A stretch of DNA of 61,163 nt. Origin: an uncultured Paraprevotella sp. Lineage in GTDB: Bacteria; Bacteroidota; Bacteroidia; Bacteroidales; Bacteroidaceae. This document shows, piece after piece, positions 57,956 to 61,163 of the stretch. The position numbers were made by a program, and so were the translations under genes. Each line of letters starts with the position of its first letter. Position 1 is the stretch's first letter. The notes beneath the pieces were generated by a model. The model was not told the DNA's origin, did no database searches, and saw nothing but the letters and a program-made list of their open reading frames with translations. The stretch spans positions 1-61,163 of the forward strand of contig CALUFQ010000014.1 of the NCBI GenBank assembly GCA_944319925.1, in the 5' to 3' direction.

Positions 57956-58966
57956 TTACTTGTTCAGGGCCAAGGCCACGTTTACGGCGCAAGCCACGCT
58001 GCAGCCCACCATCGGGTTGTTGCCCATGCCGAGGAAGCCCATCATTTCCACGTGTGCGGGAACTGACGAGGAACCTGCAAATTGCGCGTCGCTGTGCATG
58101 CGGCCCATGGTGTCGGTCATGCCGTAAGAGGCGGGGCCGGCGGCCATGTTGTCCGGATGGAGCGTACGGCCGGTGCCGCCGCCGGAAGCCACGGAGAAGT
58201 AAGGCTTGCCGGCCAACACGCGTTCTTTCTTATAGGTGCCGGCTACCGGGTGCTGGAAGCGGGTCGGGTTGGTGGAGTTGCCGGTGATGGACACATCCAC
58301 GTTTTCCTGCCACAGGATGGCCACGCCTTCGCGCACGTCATCCGCGCCGTAGCATTTCACCTTGGCGCGCGGCCCGTCGGAGTACGGGGTCTCCTTCACG
58401 ATGTTCAGCTTGCCCGTGAAGTAGTCGAACTTCGTCTGCACGTAAGTGAATCCGTTGATGCGCGAGATGATCATGGCGGCATCCTTGCCCAGTCCGTTCA
58501 GGATGCAGCGCAGCGGGTTCTTGCGCACTTTGTTGGCCATTTCGGCAATCTTGATGGCACCTTCGGCAGCAGCGAACGACTCGTGCCCGGCCAGGAAGGC
58601 GAAGCATTGTGTTTCCTCGCGGAGCAGGCGGGCGGCCAGGTTGCCATGCCCCAGGCCCACCTTGCGGTCGTCGGCCACGGAGCCGGGGATGCAGAATGCC
58701 TGCAGGCCGATGCCGATGGCTTCAGCTGCGTCGGCGGCGTTCTTGCAGCCTTTCTTCAGCGCGATGGCGGAACCTACGACGTAAGCCCACTTGGCGTTCT
58801 CGAAGCAAATCATCTGCGTGTCTTCGCACGTCTTGTAAGGATCCAAACCAGCTTCTTCGCAGATTTTGTTGGCCTCTTCGATATCTTTGATGCCGTTTTC
58901 GTTCAAAGCAGCCAAAATCTGCTTCATGCGGCGGTCTTGGCTTTCAAATTTCACTTCTCTAATCAT
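57956..58966 (-). CDS. GGGtGRT protein
   Basis: A 336-residue protein of the family named after its GGGTGRT motif, seen here in FSVASGGGTGRTLHPDN (~residue 265). Other conserved stretches are REVKFESQDRRMKQILAALNENGI at the start, FLAGHESFAAAEGAIKIAEMANK, and HVEMMGFLGMGNNPMVGCSVACAVNVA at the end. Several cysteines (CEEAGLDPYKTCEDTQMICFENAKW) could bind a metal or cluster. The family is confined mostly to anaerobes and its function is not established. It is encoded 17 bp after an Fe-S scaffold-like gene, with a strong AGGAGG ribosome-binding site. Confidence 0.92.
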   Translation of the reverse strand: MIREVKFESQDRRMKQILAALNENGIKDIEEANKICEEAGLDPYKTCEDTQMICFENAKWAYVVGSAIALKKGCKNAADAAEAIGIGLQAFCIPGSVADDRKVGLGHGNLAARLLREETQCFAFLAGHESFAAAEGAIKIAEMANKVRKNPLRCILNGLGKDAAMIISRINGFTYVQTKFDYFTGKLNIVKETPYSDGPRAKVKCYGADDVREGVAILWQENVDVSITGNSTNPTRFQHPVAGTYKKERVLAGKPYFSVASGGGTGRTLHPDNMAAGPASYGMTDTMGRMHSDAQFAGSSSVPAHVEMMGFLGMGNNPMVGCSVACAVNVALALNK

Positions 58967-58983
58967 ACTCTGGTTCCTCCTTA

Positions 58984-59685
58984 TTATTCTTTACGTGGGT
59001 CGATAGATTTAACTGCTCCCTGTTCCGGTTTCGTGCGGCCGTAAGTGCCGGTCACGGACTTCAAAGCCTCGTCGGCCGGAACGCCTTTCTTGACGGCTTC
59101 CATGAACTTGCCCATGTGTACGAACTCATAGCCGCAAACCTGGTCATCCTTGTCAAGGAACATCTTGGTGATGTAGCCTTCCGTCAGTTCCAAGTAGCGG
59201 GGGCCTTTGGCCAACGTGCCGTAGAGTGTGCCCGTCTGGCTGCGCAGTCCCTTGCCCAAGTCTTCCAGGCCGGCACCGATCATCAGGCCACCTTCAGAGA
59301 AGGCTGACTGTGTGCGTCCGTAAACGATTTGGAGGAAGAGCTCGCGCATGGCCGTGTTGATGGCGTCGCAGACCAGGTCGGTGTTCAAGGCTTCAAGGAT
59401 GGTCTTGCCCGGCAGAATTTCGGAAGCCATGGCGGCGGAATGCGTCATGCCCGAGCAGCCGATGGTCTCCACCAAGCATTCTTGAATGACACCTTCTTTC
59501 ACGTTGAGCGTCAGCTTGCAGGTGCCCTGCTGGGGGGCACACCAACCGATACCGTGAGTCAAACCCGAGATGTCTTTAATCTCTTTTGCCTGCACCCATT
59601 TGCCTTCTTCCGGTATAGGGGCCGGTCCGTGGTTCGGGCCTTTGGCCACGCAACACATGTTTTCTACTTCGTGTGAATAAACCAT
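58984..59685 (-). CDS. Iron-sulfur cluster scaffold-like protein (NifU/IscU-type), partner of the GGGtGRT protein
   Basis: A 233-residue protein with an IscU-like core: HGIGWCAPQQGTCKLTLNVKEGVIQECLVETIGCSGMTHSAAMASEILPGKTILEALNTDLVCDAI. The pattern of cysteines (IGCSG, LVCDAI) resembles scaffold proteins that build Fe-S clusters. The C-terminal part (GTLYGTLAKGPRYLELTEGYITKMFLDKDDQVCGYEFVHMGKF) is specific to this subgroup. It heads a two-gene operon with the GGGtGRT gene, driven from a -7 motif at 59753-59760. The two genes being together suggests one complex or assembly line. Confidence 0.88.
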   Translation of the reverse strand: MVYSHEVENMCCVAKGPNHGPAPIPEEGKWVQAKEIKDISGLTHGIGWCAPQQGTCKLTLNVKEGVIQECLVETIGCSGMTHSAAMASEILPGKTILEALNTDLVCDAINTAMRELFLQIVYGRTQSAFSEGGLMIGAGLEDLGKGLRSQTGTLYGTLAKGPRYLELTEGYITKMFLDKDDQVCGYEFVHMGKFMEAVKKGVPADEALKSVTGTYGRTKPEQGAVKSIDPRKE

Positions 59686-59752
59686 AACTATACTAATTTA
59701 TTATAGGTAATGTAATAAGATTCGCGATAATCCGTGTCCTCTTTTCCATCTG

Positions 59753-59760
59753 CAAAGATA
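59753..59760 (-). promoter_or_regulatory. Putative -7 element of the scaffold/GGGtGRT operon
   Basis: TATCTTTG followed by CAGATG on the minus strand, 67 bp before the start codon. Confidence 0.6.
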
Positions 59761-59870
59761 ATCATTATTTGGTATTTTCCTCGGTGGAGGATTCAACTTT
59801 TTGGAGCGCGTTTGTACTTTTTATCACTTGGATAAGGCAGTGCCGTCCTGTACGGGAAAAACCTGCGGCA

Positions 59871-60911
59871 TCAGATGAGTGGGATACCGTTTTCCTTGCA
59901 TTCGCGCCGCATCTCTTCGGGCCAGATGCTGGATTGCGTTTCGCCTACGTGTGCCTTGTGGAGGAGCACCATGCAAAGGCGGCTTTGCCCGATGCCTCCA
60001 CCGATAGACTGCGGGAGTGTGCCGTCTAGCAGGCGGCGGTGGAAATAGAGTTTTTCCCGGTCTTCTTTCCCGCTGGACTTCAGCTGGCGCAACAGGGCTT
60101 CCCTGTTCACGCGGATGCCCATGGACGACAGCTCGATGGAGCGTCCCAAGAGCGGATACCATACCAGCAGGTCGCCGTTCAGGCCAGGTAGCCCCGTGTG
60201 GGGGTCGATGGTGGAATAGTCGTCGTAGTCCGGGGCGCGCAGGTCGTGTTCCTGGCCGTCGCCCAGCTTGCATCCGATGCCGATGATGAAGACCGCACCG
60301 TATTCGCGGCAGATGGCATCTTCGCGTTCTTTCGGTGTGAGGCCGGGATAGCGTTGCCGGAGTTCCTCGGCATGGATGAAATGGACATCCTCGGGAAGGA
60401 ATGCCTTGAGTTGCGGGTACGTTTCGCAGATGAAGAACTCGGTGCGCAGGATGGCGTTGTAAATCCGGGTGACGATTTTCTTGAGGTATTCAGTGTTCCG
60501 GCTGTTTTCGGGCATGACACGTTCCCAATCCCATTGATCCACGTAAAGGGAGTGTAGATTGTCCATTTCCTCGTCGGCGCGGATGGCATTCATGTCGGTG
60601 ATGATGCCGTACCCCGGCTCTACTTGGTATTCTGCCAGCGTGACCCTTTTCCATTTGGCCAAAGAATGCACCACTTCGGCTTGTGCCTCGTCCATGTCCT
60701 TGATGGGGAAGGTGACAGGCCGCTCCACTCCGTTCAGGTCATCGTTCATGCCCAGCCCTTTCAGGACGAAGAGCGGTGCGGTGACGCGTCGCAAGCGCAA
60801 CTCGGAGGAAATGCTGCTGAGGAAGAAATCTTTTATCTTTTTGATGGCGATTTCGGTTTGCTGCAAGTCGAGCGCAGCATGGTAGCCTTCAGGCTTGATT
60901 AGTTTACTCAT
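59871..60911 (-). CDS. asnA: Aspartate--ammonia ligase (asparagine synthetase A)
   Basis: A 346-residue enzyme that makes asparagine from aspartate, ammonia and ATP. It is related to class II aminoacyl-tRNA synthetases. Visible are RLRRVTAPLFVLKGLGMNDDLNGVERPV, EVVHSLAKWKRVTL, GYGIITDMNAIRADEEMDNLHSLYVDQWDWE, and the C-terminal SIGGGIGQSRLCMVLLHKAHVGETQSSIWP. Length and motifs match the full enzyme. It has its own promoter (TATCTTTG at 60950-60957). Confidence 0.97.
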   Translation of the reverse strand: MSKLIKPEGYHAALDLQQTEIAIKKIKDFFLSSISSELRLRRVTAPLFVLKGLGMNDDLNGVERPVTFPIKDMDEAQAEVVHSLAKWKRVTLAEYQVEPGYGIITDMNAIRADEEMDNLHSLYVDQWDWERVMPENSRNTEYLKKIVTRIYNAILRTEFFICETYPQLKAFLPEDVHFIHAEELRQRYPGLTPKEREDAICREYGAVFIIGIGCKLGDGQEHDLRAPDYDDYSTIDPHTGLPGLNGDLLVWYPLLGRSIELSSMGIRVNREALLRQLKSSGKEDREKLYFHRRLLDGTLPQSIGGGIGQSRLCMVLLHKAHVGETQSSIWPEEMRRECKENGIPLI

Positions 60912-60949
60912 TGCGATATGTATTTTCTTGATTGTTTCAAAATGTACTG

Positions 60950-60957
60950 CAAAGATA
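60950..60957 (-). promoter_or_regulatory. Putative -7 element of asnA
   Basis: TATCTTTG followed by CAGTAC on the minus strand, 38 bp before the asnA start. Confidence 0.6.
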
Positions 60958-61066
60958 GTGTTTTTTATTGTCTTTGGAAGCAGGTTTCGTGTTTTTTGTG
61001 ACTATGTGATAAATGCGGTCGCAAATTATTTTGTGGAATACGTTTGTGCAATTCTATTTTTTTTCC

Positions 61067-61074
61067 TACATTTG
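61067..61074 (+). promoter_or_regulatory. Promoter of tRNA-Arg
   Basis: TTTG at 61043-61046 and TACATTTG at 61067-61074 with a 20 bp spacer, a full match to the Bacteroidota -33/-7 consensus. The tRNA starts 14 bp downstream. Confidence 0.75.
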
Positions 61075-61088
61075 CACCGTTTTTCAAA

Positions 61089-61162
61089 GGCTCCGTAGCT
61101 TAGCTGTATAGAGCGTCAGATTCCGGTTCTGAAGGTCGAGGGTTAGAATCCCTCCGGGGTCA
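61089..61162 (+). tRNA. tRNA-Arg (anticodon CCG)
   Basis: A complete cloverleaf: acceptor 61089-61095 with 61155-61161 (two G-T wobbles), D stem GCTT/GAGC, anticodon stem TCAGA/TCTGA with loop TTCCGGT (anticodon CCG at 61123-61125), and T stem GAGGG/CCCTC. The T loop reads TTAGAAT instead of TTCGAAT (A56), and the D loop has G18-T19 instead of G18-G19. One C follows the discriminator A at the window end. Confidence 0.93.
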
Positions 61163-61163
61163 C

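Noticed and set aside
59824-60273. Frame antisense-shifted within asnA
   Set aside because: asnA is full length with all family motifs in the other frame.

Overview
The window reads as chromosome of a gut-type member of the Bacteroidales. The evidence is a SusC/SusD pair controlled by an ECF sigma/FecR switch, lipoproteins with acidic residues after the lipobox cysteine, many promoters carrying the Bacteroidota -7 element (TAnnTTTG), a GH3-family protein, a GGGtGRT protein, and a large pectin lyase with a type IX-like C-terminal tail. The C-terminal tails and the fairly high GC recall Prevotella/Paraprevotella, but the genus cannot be fixed from this sequence alone.

Layout. 1-3.7 kb: an M56 (BlaR1/MecR1-type) sensor, a HigB/HigA toxin-antitoxin pair lying between an intact AraC regulator and a decayed second copy of that regulator's 3' end, and a methyltransferase. 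3.8-19.1 kb: one long plus-strand locus (ECF sigma, FecR, SusC, SusD, two further lipoproteins, three TlpA-like thioredoxins, an Lnb/DUF4105-like membrane protein and a repeat-containing secreted protein). It looks like an inducible outer-membrane uptake system with unusual thiol-redox and lipoprotein-processing partners. 19.1-20.0 kb: non-coding repeats. 20.0-29.5 kb (minus): an envelope operon (GH3, Ig-like lipoprotein, DUF3108, membrane protein, two small paralogues), then rnc-fabF-acpP and pdxB. 29.6-38.2 kb: LPS/surface glycan genes (lipid A acyltransferase, UDP-galactopyranose mutase, sugar kinase-like protein, and glycosyltransferases of families GT2, GT8, GT90 and DUF5672). 38.7-43.7 kb (minus): nuclease-helicase, MltF-like transglycosylase, uridine kinase. 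44.2-48.8 kb: hisGDCB behind a classical attenuator whose leader peptide has four histidines in a row. 48.9-51.4 kb: an Rpn-family nuclease followed by a dense cluster of small repeats. 51.5-57.9 kb: a 1517-residue PL11 lyase fusion, rubrerythrin, more repeats and a small winged-helix protein. 57.9-61.2 kb: GGGtGRT protein with an Fe-S scaffold protein, asnA, and tRNA-Arg(CCG).

The least explained part is the non-coding repeat content: two ~600 bp copies in opposite orientation 31 kb apart; 33 bp units whose palindromic cores change on both arms together; a second hairpin family in both orientations; and a 173 bp MITE-like element with perfect 12 bp ends. The best candidates for an undescribed functional system are these structured repeats beside the Rpn nuclease, and the SusCD/TlpA/Lnb-like locus.
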